Shown: positions 31,357-42,323, numbered from the stretch's first letter. The stretch is 45,760 bases of DNA from Polaromonas sp. (GCA_025363315.1 JANYED010000283.1:1-45760); one strand, 5' to 3'. Program-made: numbers and translations. Notes: generated by a model from the letters alone, not told the origin.

Positions 31357-32336
31357 TCAACACGTTCCTGCTCAGCCTGCGGCCCTCGCAACAAGTTGGC
31401 TTATTGTTCGTATTGCTGTTCGGCATGCTGACCGCCGCCAGTGTTTATGCCCTGACCGCTTCTCTGCGCGAAAATTCTGATGATGACTCGCGCAGTCAGA
31501 TGTTGAAAGAATTCAACGGAGTGCTGCAAACATCGTGGGTCATGGCAACGGTGTTCTGGGTAGGCTGGGCGCTGGGCGAGACGGTGGCCACCGTGCTGTT
31601 TGGCTTTGTGGCCTTTTTTGCGCTGCGTGAATTCATCACGCTGTCGCCCACACGCCAGGGTGATCACCGCAGCCTGGTGCTGGCTTTTTTCATAGTGCTG
31701 CCGGTTCAGTTTGCTTTGGTGATTTATCGAAACTTTGACCTGGTCACCGTGTTTATTCCGGTGTATGTCTTCCTGGCTATCCCGGTCGTCAGTGCGCTGG
31801 CCAATGACCCGGAGCGCTTTTTGGAGCGTAACGCCAAGCTGCAGTGGGGCATCATGGTGTGTGTCTACGGTATCAGCCATGTGCCTGCGCTGCTGCTGCT
31901 CAAGTTCCCCAACTATCAAGGCAAGAACGCGTTTTTGGTGTTTTTTTTGGTGTTTGTGGTGCAAAGCTGCATGCTGGTTCAGTACCTGGTGGACAACAAG
32001 CTCAAACGTGCACCAATTGCGCCCAAAATCAGCCAAACCTTTAACTGGACAGGCTGGTTCATCGCCGTGGTGGTGGCCAGCCTGATGGGTGGCTTAATGT
32101 CTGCACTGACGCCTTTCAAGCCTGCGCAAGCAGTGGCCATGGCTTTGATAGCCTGCATCGCGGGCTCTCTCGGTCATCTCGTCATGAAGGCCCTCAAGCG
32201 GGACCGGGGCATCACCAACTGGGGCAGTGAGGGCAGATCCGTCACCGGGGCCAGCGGCCTGCTGGACCGGGTCGATGCGCTGTGTTTTGCAGCGCCGGTG
32301 TTTTTTCATTCGGTGCGGTGGTATTTTGGACTCTAA
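31353..32336 (+). CDS. CdsA-type phosphatidate cytidylyltransferase
   Basis: A 327-residue polytopic membrane protein with about eight hydrophobic segments. The C-terminal CTP transferase signature is recognisable as GSLGHLVMKALKRDRGITNWGSEGRSVTGASGLLDRVDALCFAAPVFFH (key residues S, K, R-D, D-R-x-D), making CDP-diacylglycerol from phosphatidate and CTP. It is likely the YnbB-type second copy rather than the main CdsA, which normally sits with uppS and dxr. The stop is followed at once by a repeat and then ruvC. Confidence 0.87.
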   Translation: MINTFLLSLRPSQQVGLLFVLLFGMLTAASVYALTASLRENSDDDSRSQMLKEFNGVLQTSWVMATVFWVGWALGETVATVLFGFVAFFALREFITLSPTRQGDHRSLVLAFFIVLPVQFALVIYRNFDLVTVFIPVYVFLAIPVVSALANDPERFLERNAKLQWGIMVCVYGISHVPALLLLKFPNYQGKNAFLVFFLVFVVQSCMLVQYLVDNKLKRAPIAPKISQTFNWTGWFIAVVVASLMGGLMSALTPFKPAQAVAMALIACIAGSLGHLVMKALKRDRGITNWGSEGRSVTGASGLLDRVDALCFAAPVFFHSVRWYFGL

Positions 32337-32398
32337 ATTAGCCTCTAGCCCAATAAATCCGGGCGTGAGCAGCTCCTGAAGTAATATCAATTCTATTA
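32337..32398 (+). repeat. Dispersed repeat family 1, copy upstream of ruvC
   Basis: Reads GCCTCTAGCCCAATAAATCC then GGGCGTGAGCAGCTCCTGAA and GTAATATCAATTC. It has the same orientation as 21001-21047 and fills nearly the whole 74-bp gap, so the leader and ribosome binding region of ruvC are repeat-derived. Confidence 0.82.
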
Positions 32399-32410
32399 TC
32401 GCCTCGCCTC

Positions 32411-32920
32411 ATGCGTATTCTTGGTATTGACCCCGGTTTGCAGATCACTGGCTTTGGCGTGGTCGATGCGCAAGGCCAGCAGCTGAGCTACGTGGCCAGC
32501 GGCACGATCAAAACGGCGCATCTGGACAAAAAAGATTTGCCCGGTCGACTCAAAGTTTTGTTTGACGGTGTGCGTGAAGTGACCGAGCGCTATCAGCCTG
32601 ACTGTTCGTCCGTCGAGATCGTGTTTGTCAACGTCAACCCGCAGTCCACGCTATTGCTCGGCCAGGCGCGCGGTGCGTGCATCACGGCGCTGGTGTCGCT
32701 TGATTTACCGGTGGCTGAATACACGGCACTGCAGCTCAAACAGGCCGTGGCCGGCTATGGAAAGGCTGGCAAGGCAGAGGTGCAGCTGATGGTGATGCGC
32801 CTCTTGAGGCTGCCCACGCTGCCTGGCAAAGACGCCGCAGATGCTTTAGGCTTGGCCATCACCCACGCGCATGCGGGCAAGGCGCGGGCTGTGCTGGCCG
32901 CGGCACTTAAAAAGGCTTGA
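32411..32920 (+). CDS. ruvC: Holliday junction resolvase RuvC
   Basis: Endonuclease that resolves four-way junctions with RuvAB. The 169 residues are near the usual 173. The catalytic carboxylates are all visible: Asp7 in ILGIDPGL, Glu69 in SSVEIVFVN, and Asp141/Asp144 in [12 protein letters not shown]. The GRGAC-like [10 protein letters not shown] segment is also typical. ruvA and ruvB are not in the window. It ends 6 bp from the convergent 58-residue gene. Confidence 0.96.
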   Translation: MRILGIDPGLQITGFGVVDAQGQQLSYVASGTIKTAHLDKKDLPGRLKVLFDGVREVTERYQPDCSSVEIVFVNVNPQSTLLLGQARGACITALVSLDLPVAEYTALQLKQAVAGYGKAGKAEVQLMVMRLLRLPTLPGKDAADALGLAITHAHAGKARAVLAAALKKA

Positions 32921-32926
32921 GCCACT

Positions 32927-33103
32927 TCAAGCCAGCCGCTCGAAAATAAGCACGGCGAAAAAACCGAACCCCGCTACCAGCGTCCATTTCAGGACAATCA
33001 GTCCCAATCTTTTAAACCGCGCTTGGCCTGTTACCGCATAGGCCAAAAATAGACCTGCGCAGACCAGCAATAGCAACAGGAAAAGCGCGCGAACAAACGG
33101 CAT
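32927..33103 (-). CDS. 58-residue membrane protein downstream of lpxC
   Basis: A minus-strand ORF with ATG at 33103 and stop TGA at 32929-32927. Two hydrophobic helices (FVRALFLLLLLVCAGLFLAY and LIVLKWTLVAGFGFFAVLIF) flank a basic hinge TGQARFKRLG, the pattern of a small inner-membrane hairpin protein. It starts 18 bp after the lpxC stop on the same strand, with AAGGG upstream, so it is probably in the same transcript. No family is recognised. It fills the gap between lpxC and the convergent ruvC almost completely, which supports it being a gene. Confidence 0.68.
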   Translation of the reverse strand: MPFVRALFLLLLLVCAGLFLAYAVTGQARFKRLGLIVLKWTLVAGFGFFAVLIFERLA

Positions 33104-33121
33104 GACGTTGCTCAGCCCTTA

Positions 33122-34045
33122 TTACCAGGCAGGCGCCAATGTTGCAAAACCTTGCGGCGCCAGCTTCTCGTCGTCAAACGTGACCACCTCGTAAGCCTCG
33201 GGGTGCGCCAGCAGTTCGCGGAGCAACTTGTTGTTCAGCGCGTGGCCCGACCGAAACGCGCTGTACGCTGCCAGCAATGGTTTGCCCAGCAGATGCAGAT
33301 CACCCATCGCGTCAAGAATTTTGTGCTTCACAAACTCGTCGTTGTAACGCAAGCCGTCGCTGTTCAGCACCTTGTAGTCGTCCATCACAATGGCGTTGTC
33401 CAGCCCACCGCCCATGGCCAGGCCATTGGCGCGCATCATTTCAACGTCTTTGGTAAAACCGAAGGTTCGGGCTCTGGCGATATCACGCGTGTACGAGCCT
33501 GAGCTCATGTCGAACTCCACCCGCTGGCCCGTCGAGTCGACTGCTGGGTGGTCAAAGTCAATTTCAAAACTTAATTTATAGCCTTCATAAGGCGCCAGGT
33601 GGGCCCATTTGGCGCTTGGGCCTTCTCCTTCGCGCACCTCAACAGTCTTCAGCACGCGTACAAAACGCTTGGGCACGTTTTGCAGCTCAATCCCGGCAGA
33701 TTGCAGTAAAAATACAAACGAGGAGGCAGACCCATCCAGAATCGGCACTTCCTCAGCGGTAATGTCGACATACATGTTGTCCAGCCCCAAACCAGCGCAG
33801 GCGGACATCAAATGCTCCACCGTGAACACCTTGGCGTGGCCATTTGAGATGGTGGATGCCAGGCGCGTGTCCGTGACGGCCAACGCTGAAATTGGAATGT
33901 CGACAGGCTGCGGCAAATCTACCCTGCGAAACACAATCCCGGTGTCGGGCGCTGCGGGCCTCAGTGTCAGCTCAACCCGCTGTCCACTGTGCAGGCCCAC
34001 ACCGACGGCTTTGGTCAAGGATTTGAGGGTTCTTTGCGCGAGCAT
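33122..34045 (-). CDS. lpxC: UDP-3-O-acyl-N-acetylglucosamine deacetylase
   Basis: Zinc deacetylase catalysing the committed step of lipid A synthesis. The 307 residues begin [21 protein letters not shown] as in the family. Zinc ligands are His78 in VEHLMSA and the His and Asp of [15 protein letters not shown]; the FGF(TKDVE) lipid-binding segment is also seen. It closes the cell division cluster as in most proteobacteria, 75 bp after ftsZ. The intergenic stem-loop at 34084-34110 lies between them. Confidence 0.98.
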   Translation of the reverse strand: MLAQRTLKSLTKAVGVGLHSGQRVELTLRPAAPDTGIVFRRVDLPQPVDIPISALAVTDTRLASTISNGHAKVFTVEHLMSACAGLGLDNMYVDITAEEVPILDGSASSFVFLLQSAGIELQNVPKRFVRVLKTVEVREGEGPSAKWAHLAPYEGYKLSFEIDFDHPAVDSTGQRVEFDMSSGSYTRDIARARTFGFTKDVEMMRANGLAMGGGLDNAIVMDDYKVLNSDGLRYNDEFVKHKILDAMGDLHLLGKPLLAAYSAFRSGHALNNKLLRELLAHPEAYEVVTFDDEKLAPQGFATLAPAW

Positions 34046-34083
34046 GCTGTATTTTAAGTTTTTGTGAATGCCCGATATGTCAT

Positions 34084-34110
34084 GCGCTCTCTGCTTTCAA
34101 CAGAGAGCGC
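34084..34110. other. Perfect 10-bp stem-loop between ftsZ and lpxC
   Basis: GCGCTCTCTG, loop CTTTCAA, CAGAGAGCGC. It begins 10 bp after the ftsZ stop on the minus strand and is not followed by a T run on either strand. It could protect the ftsZ 3' end or reduce read-through into lpxC; no assignment is made. Confidence 0.6.
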
Positions 34111-34120
34111 GAGAGAAATA

Positions 34121-35350
34121 TCAATCAGCCTGCTTGCGCAAAAAAGCTGGAATCTCGAAATCGTCCATGCCGCCCGACGCCAACGCATCAACTTTGGCTG
34201 CCGCCTGCGTGCGGTTGGTACGCCACACGCTTGGCACAGTCATGTTGCCGTAGTCAGGCTGGGCAGAGCCCATCGATGATGGCGTAGAGCCGCCCATGCC
34301 GGCTACGGCGTTTAGCGTTGGCACATTGAAAGGGACGTTGTCAGTCCCTGTGCGCAGCACCTGAAGCGGCGGCGCGTGGCGGCGTACGCCCTGGCGGCTG
34401 AGGCCTGTGGCCACCACGGTCACGCGGATATCGTCACCCAGCTTGTCGTCATACGCTGCGCCGTAAATCACATGTGCGTCTGCCGAGGCATAGGCACGGA
34501 TGGTGTTCATCGCCAGTTTGGACTCGCTCAGCTTGAGGGAACCTTTGGCAGCGGTCACCAACACCAAAACGCCCTTGGCGCCTGACAGATCAATGCCTTC
34601 AAGCAATGGGCAGGCCACGGCCTGTTCGGCGGCAATACGTGCGCGGTCGGGGCCATTGGCCACTGCGGTGCCCATCATGGCTTTGCCGGGTTCGCCCATC
34701 ACGGTGCGCACATCTTCAAAGTCAACGTTAACGTTGCCGTATTCGTTGATGATCTCGGCAATACCGCCTACCGCGTTCTTCAGCACGTCATTGGCGTGGG
34801 CGAAGGCTTCGTCTTGCGTCACGTCGTCACCCAGCACTTCCAGCAGCTTTTCGTTAAGCACCACAATCAGTGAATCGACGTTAGCCTCGAGCTCAGCCAA
34901 GCCCAAATCAGCATTGGTCATGCGGCGGCCGCCTTCAAACTCGAACGGTTTGGTCACCACACCGACCGTCAAAATGCCCATCTCTTTGGCAATGCGGGCA
35001 ATCACCGGCGCAGCACCCGTGCCAGTACCGCCGCCCATGCCAGCCGTGATAAACAACATGTGCGCGCCGTCGATCGCACTGCGAATGTCGTCCACTGCCA
35101 GCTCAGCCGCATCGCGGCCCTTGTCAGGCTTGCTGCCCGCACCCAATCCGCTGCCGCCTAGCTGAATCGTCTTGTGGGCATTGCCACGGCTAAGTGCCTG
35201 CGCGTCCGTGTTGGCGCAGATGAATTCCACGCCCTGCACGCCGCATGCCATCATGTGGCCTACCGCGTTGCCGCCACCACCACCGACACCAATCACCTTG
35301 ATTTGTGTGCCTTGGTTAAACTCTTCGATTTCAATCATTTCGATGCTCAT
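34121..35350 (-). CDS. ftsZ: Cell division GTPase FtsZ
   Basis: Tubulin homologue forming the division ring. The 409 residues contain the tubulin signature GGGTGTG (106-112) within ITAGMGGGTGTGAAPV, the NVDFEDVRTVM segment with synergy-loop acidic residues, a variable linker and the conserved C-terminal peptide DDFEIPAFLRKQAD that binds FtsA and ZipA. A strong AGGAGG ribosome binding site precedes the ATG. It lies 143 bp after ftsA, where a separate promoter is plausible but not identified. Confidence 0.99.
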   Translation of the reverse strand: MSIEMIEIEEFNQGTQIKVIGVGGGGGNAVGHMMACGVQGVEFICANTDAQALSRGNAHKTIQLGGSGLGAGSKPDKGRDAAELAVDDIRSAIDGAHMLFITAGMGGGTGTGAAPVIARIAKEMGILTVGVVTKPFEFEGGRRMTNADLGLAELEANVDSLIVVLNEKLLEVLGDDVTQDEAFAHANDVLKNAVGGIAEIINEYGNVNVDFEDVRTVMGEPGKAMMGTAVANGPDRARIAAEQAVACPLLEGIDLSGAKGVLVLVTAAKGSLKLSESKLAMNTIRAYASADAHVIYGAAYDDKLGDDIRVTVVATGLSRQGVRRHAPPLQVLRTGTDNVPFNVPTLNAVAGMGGSTPSSMGSAQPDYGNMTVPSVWRTNRTQAAAKVDALASGGMDDFEIPAFLRKQAD

Positions 35351-35493
35351 GGTGAGCCTCCTGTTTCATTAAATTGCAGTTGCCAAAAATTTATATCTGT
35401 TGTGTGGGTTGAGTATTTGTCATGAAGGCGGATCAGCGCCTCCTGACCTTGTGTGGGGTGGCGCGGTTGGGATAAATGCAGGATAGTGTTTCA

Positions 35494-36723
35494 TCAGAAG
35501 TTCCCCACAAACCAGTCTTTAACCCGACCAAATGCGTTGTGCACACTGCCTGCTTTTTGCGCTACCTTGTAGCCGCGCATGCGGCCCAAGCGGGCTTCTT
35601 CCAGCAAGCCCATGACTGTCGCAGCGCGCGCTTGCGCGACCATGTCGTACAGCGAGCTTGAATAACGTGGAATACCGCGCCGCACAGGTTTTAAGAAGAT
35701 ATCTTCACCCAGTTCAACCATACCTGGCATGACTGCGCTGCCGCCAGTGATGACAATGCCGGACGACAGCACTTCCTCGTAACCCGACTCTCGAATGACT
35801 TGCTGCACCAGTGAATAAATTTCTTCAATACGCGGCTCAATCACACCTGCCAGCGCCTGCTTGCTTAGCATGCGTGGTGCGCGGTCACCCAGGCCTGGCA
35901 CTTCCACCTGCGTGTCGGGGTCAGCCAGCAACTGCTTGGCGTAACCGCTTTCAACCTTGATGTCTTCTGCGTCTTTGGTCGGCGTGCGCAGCGCCATGGC
36001 GATGTCGCTGGTGATCAAATCGCCTGCAATTGGAATGACTGCCGTGTGGCGAATCGCACCGCCGGTAAAAATAGCGACGTCGGTTGTGCCCGCACCGATG
36101 TCGACCAGCGCTACGCCCAGTTCCTGCTCGTCCTGAGTCAATACGGCCAGGCTGGATGCCAGGGGGTTAAGCATCAACTGATCGACCTCCAACCCACAAC
36201 GGCGCACACACTTGATGATGTTTTCCGCAGCGCTTTGCGCGCCGGTGACGATGTGCACCTTGGCCTCCAACCGAATGCCGCTCATGCCAATCGGCTCACG
36301 TACATCCTGCCCGTCAATGACAAATTCTTGCGGCTCGACCAGCAACAAGCGCTGGTCGGTTGAAATGTTGATCGCCTTGGCGGTTTCTATCACGCGGGCC
36401 ACATCAGCCTGCGTAACTTCCTTGTCTTTGACGGCCACCATGCCACTGGAATTGATGCCGCGTATGTGGCTGCCAGTGATACCCGTGTAGACACGCGCGA
36501 TTTTGCAGTCGGCCATCAACTCGGCTTCTTTCAAGGCTTGCTGGATGCTCTGCACGGTGGCATCAATATTGACCACGACACCGCGCTTGAGGCCGTTGCT
36601 GGCGGCAATGCCCAGACCGGCCAGCTTGAGCTCACCACCCGGCATCACCTCAGCGACAACCACCATGACCTTGCTGGTTCCAATGTCCAGCCCCACCACC
36701 AAGTCTTTGTATTCTTTGGCCAT
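35494..36723 (-). CDS. ftsA: Cell division protein FtsA
   Basis: Actin-like ATPase that ties FtsZ filaments to the membrane. The 409 residues have the phosphate loop DLVVGLDIGTSKVMVVV, the ALVDIGAGTTDVAIF phosphate 2 motif, IVITGGSAVMPGMVELGE adenosine motif, and a C-terminal amphipathic helix ending KDWFVGNF. It follows ftsQ by 3 bp. Confidence 0.98.
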   Translation of the reverse strand: MAKEYKDLVVGLDIGTSKVMVVVAEVMPGGELKLAGLGIAASNGLKRGVVVNIDATVQSIQQALKEAELMADCKIARVYTGITGSHIRGINSSGMVAVKDKEVTQADVARVIETAKAINISTDQRLLLVEPQEFVIDGQDVREPIGMSGIRLEAKVHIVTGAQSAAENIIKCVRRCGLEVDQLMLNPLASSLAVLTQDEQELGVALVDIGAGTTDVAIFTGGAIRHTAVIPIAGDLITSDIAMALRTPTKDAEDIKVESGYAKQLLADPDTQVEVPGLGDRAPRMLSKQALAGVIEPRIEEIYSLVQQVIRESGYEEVLSSGIVITGGSAVMPGMVELGEDIFLKPVRRGIPRYSSSLYDMVAQARAATVMGLLEEARLGRMRGYKVAQKAGSVHNAFGRVKDWFVGNF

Positions 36724-36726
36724 GCT

Positions 36727-37539
36727 TTACCTTTTTACTTTCTTATCGTCTTTGTCACCCGGGTTGAGCGTTGTGACGCCCCGCAGCTTGAGCGCATAGC
36801 CGTTGCTGTAGCGCAAATCGGCTGATTCCAGATTTCTGCCGTAGCGTGAAGATGCCTGGCTCAGCGTGGCAACAAAGCGCTGGGTCCGGCTTTCAATTTC
36901 GGGCGGCGAACCGTGGCCCAGCTCTATCGCCGCGCCGCTCTCCAGACGGGCACGCCAGCTGCCTTGCCCCGTCAGCTCAAGGCGTTCCACCTGCATGTCG
37001 AGCTTGTCAAACAATGCCGACACCAGGCGATAGGTTTGAAGCACCAGCGGCGCAAGACCGGCCGGACCGTTGAGCTGCGGCAAGTCGGACGCTTCGAGCT
37101 CTGCCTGATTGGCTTCGAACACCTCACCAAAGCTGTTGACCAGCCGGGTATCGCCCTCCGGCCCCCAAAAGGCTACCGCCTGATGCTCTTGCAACACCAC
37201 CTTCAGACGATCAGGAAACTGGCGCTGCGCCACAGCCCTGCGAACCCAGGGAACAGACTCGAAAACGGCACGGGTTTGAACAAGATTGACCGTAAAAAAA
37301 TTACCGGTCAAGCGCGGGGCAACGTTCGCCCGCAGAGTGACTGTGTTGCTGTGTGTCACATCGCCTTGCACTGCGATGGCGCTAAGGTTAAACCGCGGCA
37401 GCCGGGAAAGCCACGCCAGCGCGAGCGCCAACACCATCAAAACAAACACCAGCCCAAACACCATCGTCACCGCTTTCATAAAACGGATGTCCGCAGGTAG
37501 CGCAGCTGCAGGTGCGGGTGATAGCGTGGCGCGTCTCAA
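36727..37539 (-). CDS. ftsQ: Cell division protein FtsQ
   Basis: Bitopic divisome protein that bridges early and late division proteins with FtsB and FtsL. The 270 residues show a short cytoplasmic part, a membrane helix ([21 protein letters not shown]), a POTRA domain ([37 protein letters not shown] region) and the beta domain with [32 protein letters not shown]. The start overlaps the ddl stop by 4 bp. Confidence 0.96.
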   Translation of the reverse strand: MRRATLSPAPAAALPADIRFMKAVTMVFGLVFVLMVLALALAWLSRLPRFNLSAIAVQGDVTHSNTVTLRANVAPRLTGNFFTVNLVQTRAVFESVPWVRRAVAQRQFPDRLKVVLQEHQAVAFWGPEGDTRLVNSFGEVFEANQAELEASDLPQLNGPAGLAPLVLQTYRLVSALFDKLDMQVERLELTGQGSWRARLESGAAIELGHGSPPEIESRTQRFVATLSQASSRYGRNLESADLRYSNGYALKLRGVTTLNPGDKDDKKVKR

Positions 37540-38525
37540 GCGGCAGCCCTCCGTGTCAGGTCATAGTCCAGCGCCGCAGTCTTCAAGATTTCAATGCACA
37601 GCTCTTCATAAGAAATACCCACCGCCCGCGCCGACATAGGGACTAGCGAATGCCCGGTCATGCCCGGTGACGTGTTGACCTCAAGCACATAGGGCCTGCG
37701 CGTCAGCTTGTCAATCATCACGTCAGCTCGTGCCCAGCCTCGGCAACTAAGCGTGCGGTACGTTTGCAAAACCAATTCTTGAATGGCCTTTTCTTCGCCT
37801 GCGGGCAAGCCGCACGGCACCAAGTACTGAGTGGTATCTGTGAAATATTTGTTTTGGTAGTCGTAGTTACCGTCTTCAGCCGCAATGCGGATAACAGGCA
37901 GTGCATAAGCATTGCTGCCGGTACCCAAAACAGGGCAGGTAACCTCGTCGCCATCAATGAACTGCTCGCACAGGACATCAGCGTCTAGCAGCCCGGCTTG
38001 CTCAACTGCAGCCAGCATTTGCGATGGATGAATGACTTTGGTCAATCCGATCGACGAGCCCTCGCGTGCGGGCTTGACGATCAGCGGCAAACCCAGCTTG
38101 GCCGCTGCGGCCGCAACATCTTGTGGCTTGTAAGCCCCACGCCTGAGCAGCACGTGCCGCGGCGTTGGCAGTCCCTCGGCCACCAACACTCGCTTGGTCA
38201 TGACCTTGTCAATCGCAATGCTGGACGCCATCACTCCAGACCCGGTGTAGGGAATTCCCAGCAATTCAAGCGCACCCTGCACCGTGCCGTCTTCACCAAA
38301 TCGGCCATGCAGCGTGATGAAGCAGCAATCAAAACCAGCGGCCTTCAGCTCGCCCATGTCGCGCTCGGCGGGGTCAAATGCATGCGCATCCACGCCGCGC
38401 CCCGAAAGTGCGCCCAGGACTCCTCGGCCAGACATGAGCGAAATCTCACGCTCGGCAGACTGGCCACCCATCAGCACGGCCACCCTGCCGAAATTAGCGA
38501 CGCTTTGATCTTGTATTTGGCTCAT
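37536..38525 (-). CDS. ddl: D-alanine--D-alanine ligase
   Basis: ATP-grasp ligase making the D-Ala-D-Ala dipeptide used by MurF. The 329 residues carry [53 protein letters not shown], the glycine-rich ATP loop [14 protein letters not shown], and [24 protein letters not shown] with metal-binding Glu and Asn. The DdlB form is the one located in this cluster. It overlaps murC and ftsQ by 4 bp each. Confidence 0.98.
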   Translation of the reverse strand: MSQIQDQSVANFGRVAVLMGGQSAEREISLMSGRGVLGALSGRGVDAHAFDPAERDMGELKAAGFDCCFITLHGRFGEDGTVQGALELLGIPYTGSGVMASSIAIDKVMTKRVLVAEGLPTPRHVLLRRGAYKPQDVAAAAAKLGLPLIVKPAREGSSIGLTKVIHPSQMLAAVEQAGLLDADVLCEQFIDGDEVTCPVLGTGSNAYALPVIRIAAEDGNYDYQNKYFTDTTQYLVPCGLPAGEEKAIQELVLQTYRTLSCRGWARADVMIDKLTRRPYVLEVNTSPGMTGHSLVPMSARAVGISYEELCIEILKTAALDYDLTRRAAA

Positions 38526-39964
38526 AACGCACTGCTTTCCGGCGCAAACAGCTCATTTTTTTGTAGCATATGAAGCACTTTTTGCGGCACTGCGCCAATC
38601 GAGCCCGCTCCCATGCAAAGCACCACATCACCCGCTTGTGCGTTGTCGATGATGGCTTGCGGCATGGCTTCAATGGCATCAACAAATACGGGGTCGACCT
38701 TGCCTGCAATGCGCAAGGCTCGGCTCAACGCGCGGCCATCTGCGGCAACGAGAGGCGCTTCACCAGCGGCGTAAACCTCGGACAGGAGCACCACATCAGC
38801 CAAGCCCATGACTTTGACAAAATCCTCAAAACAATCCCGCGTGCGGGTGTAGCGGTGTGGCTGAAATGCCAGCACCAGCCGCCTGTCCGGAAACGCGCCG
38901 CGAGCAGCTGACAAAGTGGCAGCCATTTCAACCGGGTGATGACCGTAATCTTCAATCATCGTGAAAACGCCACTCTCGTCTGCATTGATGGCTGGCACAT
39001 CGCCATAGCTTTGAAAACGCCGACTCACGCCTTTGAATTCAGCCAACGCCTTCAGCACCGCAGCGTCAGGCACATTCAATTCGACCGCGACCGCAATTGC
39101 CGACAGGGCATTAAGCACGTTGTGCTCTCCCGCTAAATTGAGCACAACGTCCAGATCGGGCAGCGTGACGCCATTGCGACGCAGCGCGGTGAAATGCATT
39201 TGAGGGCCGACTGGCCTGACGTTGACAGCACGCACCTGGGCATCGGTGTTAAAACCATAGCTGGTGATCGGGCACGTCACCGACGGGGCGATGCTTCGCA
39301 CAGCAGCATCATCGGTACATAAAATCGCGGTTCCATAAAAAGGCATGCGATGCAGAAAATCGACAAAGGCTTTTTTCAAGTTCTCAAAATCGTGGCCATA
39401 CGTTTCCATGTGGTCGGCATCAATGTTGGTTACCACGGCCATCACCGGCAACAAATTTAAAAACGACGCATCAGACTCATCAGCCTCAACCACGATGTAG
39501 TCCCCAAAACCGAGCTTTGCATTGGCACCAGCACTGTTTAGCCGGCCACCGATCACGTAGGTCGGATCCAGCCCACCTTCAGCCAATATGCTCGCGACCA
39601 GGCTGGTGGTGGTGGTTTTTCCGTGTGTGCCAGCAATCGCGATGCCCTGTTTGAGGCGCATCAGTTCGGCCAGCATCAAGGCGCGCGGCACGACAGGAAT
39701 GCGCTTTTCGCGCGCGGCGAGCACCTCAGGGTTATCAACTTGCACGGCTGTTGAGGTGACGACTGCATCGGCAAGGGTCAGGTTCTTTGCAGCGTGACCC
39801 ACAAAAGTCTTGATGCCCATGCTGGACAAACGCTGCAGCGTGCTGCTGTCCGACAAATCAGAACCCGAAATCACGTAACCGAGGTTATGCAACACTTCGG
39901 CGATGCCCGACATGCCCGAGCCGCCCACGCCGATGAAGTGAATGTTTTTAATGGCGTGTTTCAT
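38522..39964 (-). CDS. murC: UDP-N-acetylmuramate--L-alanine ligase
   Basis: Adds L-Ala to UDP-MurNAc, the first amino acid of the stem peptide. The 480 residues show the N-terminal [20 protein letters not shown] loop GTHGKTT (112-118), [26 protein letters not shown], and [14 protein letters not shown] in the C-terminal domain. Unlike Mpl at 19364 it has GVGGSGM rather than CGTFM at the N-terminus. The start and stop overlap murG and ddl by 4 bp. Confidence 0.98.
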   Translation of the reverse strand: MKHAIKNIHFIGVGGSGMSGIAEVLHNLGYVISGSDLSDSSTLQRLSSMGIKTFVGHAAKNLTLADAVVTSTAVQVDNPEVLAAREKRIPVVPRALMLAELMRLKQGIAIAGTHGKTTTTSLVASILAEGGLDPTYVIGGRLNSAGANAKLGFGDYIVVEADESDASFLNLLPVMAVVTNIDADHMETYGHDFENLKKAFVDFLHRMPFYGTAILCTDDAAVRSIAPSVTCPITSYGFNTDAQVRAVNVRPVGPQMHFTALRRNGVTLPDLDVVLNLAGEHNVLNALSAIAVAVELNVPDAAVLKALAEFKGVSRRFQSYGDVPAINADESGVFTMIEDYGHHPVEMAATLSAARGAFPDRRLVLAFQPHRYTRTRDCFEDFVKVMGLADVVLLSEVYAAGEAPLVAADGRALSRALRIAGKVDPVFVDAIEAMPQAIIDNAQAGDVVLCMGAGSIGAVPQKVLHMLQKNELFAPESSAL

Positions 39965-41040
39965 ACCGCCAACTCTTCACATGCAGCCACCATGCGCGCC
40001 GTAGCTTCTGTTTTTTGCATTGTTTTAGCCTTTTGCCCAATATCGACGAGCGCAGCACGCTCTGTTTTTTGTAGCACATTTGCCAGTATTTGGGGTGTCA
40101 GTTCGTCCTGTGCGATTTGCCAGCCAGCGCCTTGCGCAACCAAAAACCGGGCATTGCGGGTTTGATGGTCATCAACAGCTGAAGGAAATGGCACAAAAAG
40201 TGCTGCAGCGCCGACCGCTGCGATCTCCGTGACGGTGCTGGCACCAGCCCGACAAATAATCAGGTCTGCATCAGCAAACGCAGTGGCAGTGTCATCAATA
40301 AATGGCGCGAGCGTGGCATCAACACCTGCCGCACTGTAGTTGGCGCGCAGTTCATTAATTTGCGTGGCGCCGCTTTGATGTGTGACAACTGGGCGCTTGT
40401 CAGTTGCCATCAGCGCCAACGCTTGCGGCACGACGGTGTTTAATGCTTTAGCGCCCAGGCTGCCGCCCACCACCAGCAAGCGCAGCGGGCCACTGCGGCC
40501 CGCAAAACGCACACCAGGCTCAGCTTGCTGGGTGAACGCCGTGCGAAGCGGGTTGCCAATCCACTCTGCGGTTTTAATCACATCGGGAAAGGCCGTGAAC
40601 ACCCGGTCAGCTACATGCGCCAGAATTTTATTGACCATGCCCGCCACTGAGTTTTGCTCATGCAAAACCAAAGGCTTACCAAGCAAAACAGCCATCATTC
40701 CGGCTGGAAAAGCAATGTAGCCACCGAAGCCAATCACAACGTTCGGTTTGATGCGTCTTATCACCTGAATGCTTTGCCAGAACGCCTTGAGCAGACGCAG
40801 CGGCAGGAAAACCAACGTGACAACACCCTTGCCGCGCACGCCTGAAAAATCAATCGTTTCAAACGCGAAACCGCGCGGCGGCACGAGCTGGCTCTCCATG
40901 CTAGGGTTGCTCGGGCTGCCCTTGCCGCCCAGCCAATGCACACGCCAGCCTTTGTCGCTCAATGCTTCAGCCAGAGCCAAGCCAGGGAAAATATGGCCGC
41001 CCGTACCGCCAGCCATGATGAGCGCACGGCGTTGCGTCAT
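39961..41040 (-). CDS. murG: Lipid II synthase MurG
   Basis: UDP-GlcNAc transferase that converts lipid I to lipid II on the inner face of the membrane. The 359 residues have [16 protein letters not shown] (GxGGH loop), [43 protein letters not shown] and the donor-site [24 protein letters not shown]. It overlaps ftsW and murC by 4 bp each. Confidence 0.98.
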   Translation of the reverse strand: MTQRRALIMAGGTGGHIFPGLALAEALSDKGWRVHWLGGKGSPSNPSMESQLVPPRGFAFETIDFSGVRGKGVVTLVFLPLRLLKAFWQSIQVIRRIKPNVVIGFGGYIAFPAGMMAVLLGKPLVLHEQNSVAGMVNKILAHVADRVFTAFPDVIKTAEWIGNPLRTAFTQQAEPGVRFAGRSGPLRLLVVGGSLGAKALNTVVPQALALMATDKRPVVTHQSGATQINELRANYSAAGVDATLAPFIDDTATAFADADLIICRAGASTVTEIAAVGAAALFVPFPSAVDDHQTRNARFLVAQGAGWQIAQDELTPQILANVLQKTERAALVDIGQKAKTMQKTEATARMVAACEELAV

Positions 41041-42323
41041 GTGCGGCCTCCTCGCATGAGCAAGCGGTTCTCGTAGTCAATCCGCAGCACGACAGCCAAT
41101 GAAATCAGATTCATCAAAATCGCCGACCCTCCGTAACTCATCAAAGGCAAGGTCAAGCCTTTGGTGGGCAACGCACCTAAATTAACGCCAATATTGATGA
41201 AGGTTTGAAAGCCAAACCAGATCGCAATACCCTGAGCCGTCAGGCCGGCAAAAAGCCGGTCAAGTGCAATCGACTGGCGACCAACGTGCATGATGCGCCT
41301 GACCATCCACATGAACAACCCAATCACGACCAGCACACCGACCAGACCAAACTCTTCACCAATCACCGCCATCAAAAAATCTGTATGCGCTTCAGGGAGC
41401 CAGTGCAGCTTTTCAACACTGCCGCCCAAGCCCACACCAAAAATTTCACCGCGGCCAAAAGCAATGAGTGAATGGGATAACTGGTAACCCTTGCCCATTG
41501 AATATTTTTCACTCCACGGATCCAGATAGGCAAAAATCCGCTCACGCCGCCAGTCACTAAGCATGACCATTAACCCGAAAGCCACCACCACCACCAGCGC
41601 AATCACGAAAAACATTCGGGCGTTGACCCCGCCCAAAAAGAGGATGCCCATGGCAATCACCGAGATCACCATGAAAGCGCCCATGTCGGGCTCAGCCAGT
41701 AGAAGTAGACCAACCACCGCAATGGCCATCGCCATCGGCATTACGGCGCGAAAAAAGCGTTCCTTGACGTCCATCTTGCGCACCATATAGTCTGCCGCGT
41801 ACAACAACACCGCAAACTTGGCAAGCTCTGAGGGTTGAAAGTTCATGAAGCCTAGAGATATCCAGCGGCGTGCACCGTTGACGCCCTTGCCAATGAAAGG
41901 CACCAAAACGAGTATCAACAAAATGAGCGAAGCCACAAAAAGCCACGGTGCCATCTTTTCCCAGATCGCTATCGGTACCTGAAACGCCAGCAAAGCAACG
42001 ACGAAAGCCACTACCAGTGACAGCACATGGCGAAACAGAAAATGCGTATGCGCGTAGCGGGCAAATTTTGGATTGTCAGGCATCGCAACCGATGCCGAAT
42101 ACACCATCACAAGACCGAACATCAGCAACGCAACGGTGACCCATACCAATGCTTGATCGAAACCCGCCAAGCTGACTGGCGCTGAACGCACCCCACTCAG
42201 GCTTTGTCCGCTCAGGCGCACCGGCAAAACATCGGATGCAGTTTTGCCAAATGCAGAAAAGCTGGAGATTCTGCTGAATAAACGTGGGGCCGACTTTGCG
42301 GCCGTGGTCGAACTGGCTGTCAC
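41037..42323 (-). CDS. ftsW: Septal peptidoglycan polymerase FtsW
   Basis: SEDS glycosyltransferase working with FtsI at the septum. The 428 residues start with a poorly conserved cytoplasmic tail of about 55 residues, then ten membrane segments. Landmarks are [73 protein letters not shown] and [15 protein letters not shown]. The alternative start used by shorter homologues cannot be excluded, but the 4-bp overlap with murD favours this one. Confidence 0.97.
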   Translation of the reverse strand: MTASSTTAAKSAPRLFSRISSFSAFGKTASDVLPVRLSGQSLSGVRSAPVSLAGFDQALVWVTVALLMFGLVMVYSASVAMPDNPKFARYAHTHFLFRHVLSLVVAFVVALLAFQVPIAIWEKMAPWLFVASLILLILVLVPFIGKGVNGARRWISLGFMNFQPSELAKFAVLLYAADYMVRKMDVKERFFRAVMPMAMAIAVVGLLLLAEPDMGAFMVISVIAMGILFLGGVNARMFFVIALVVVVAFGLMVMLSDWRRERIFAYLDPWSEKYSMGKGYQLSHSLIAFGRGEIFGVGLGGSVEKLHWLPEAHTDFLMAVIGEEFGLVGVLVVIGLFMWMVRRIMHVGRQSIALDRLFAGLTAQGIAIWFGFQTFINIGVNLGALPTKGLTLPLMSYGGSAILMNLISLAVVLRIDYENRLLMRGGRT

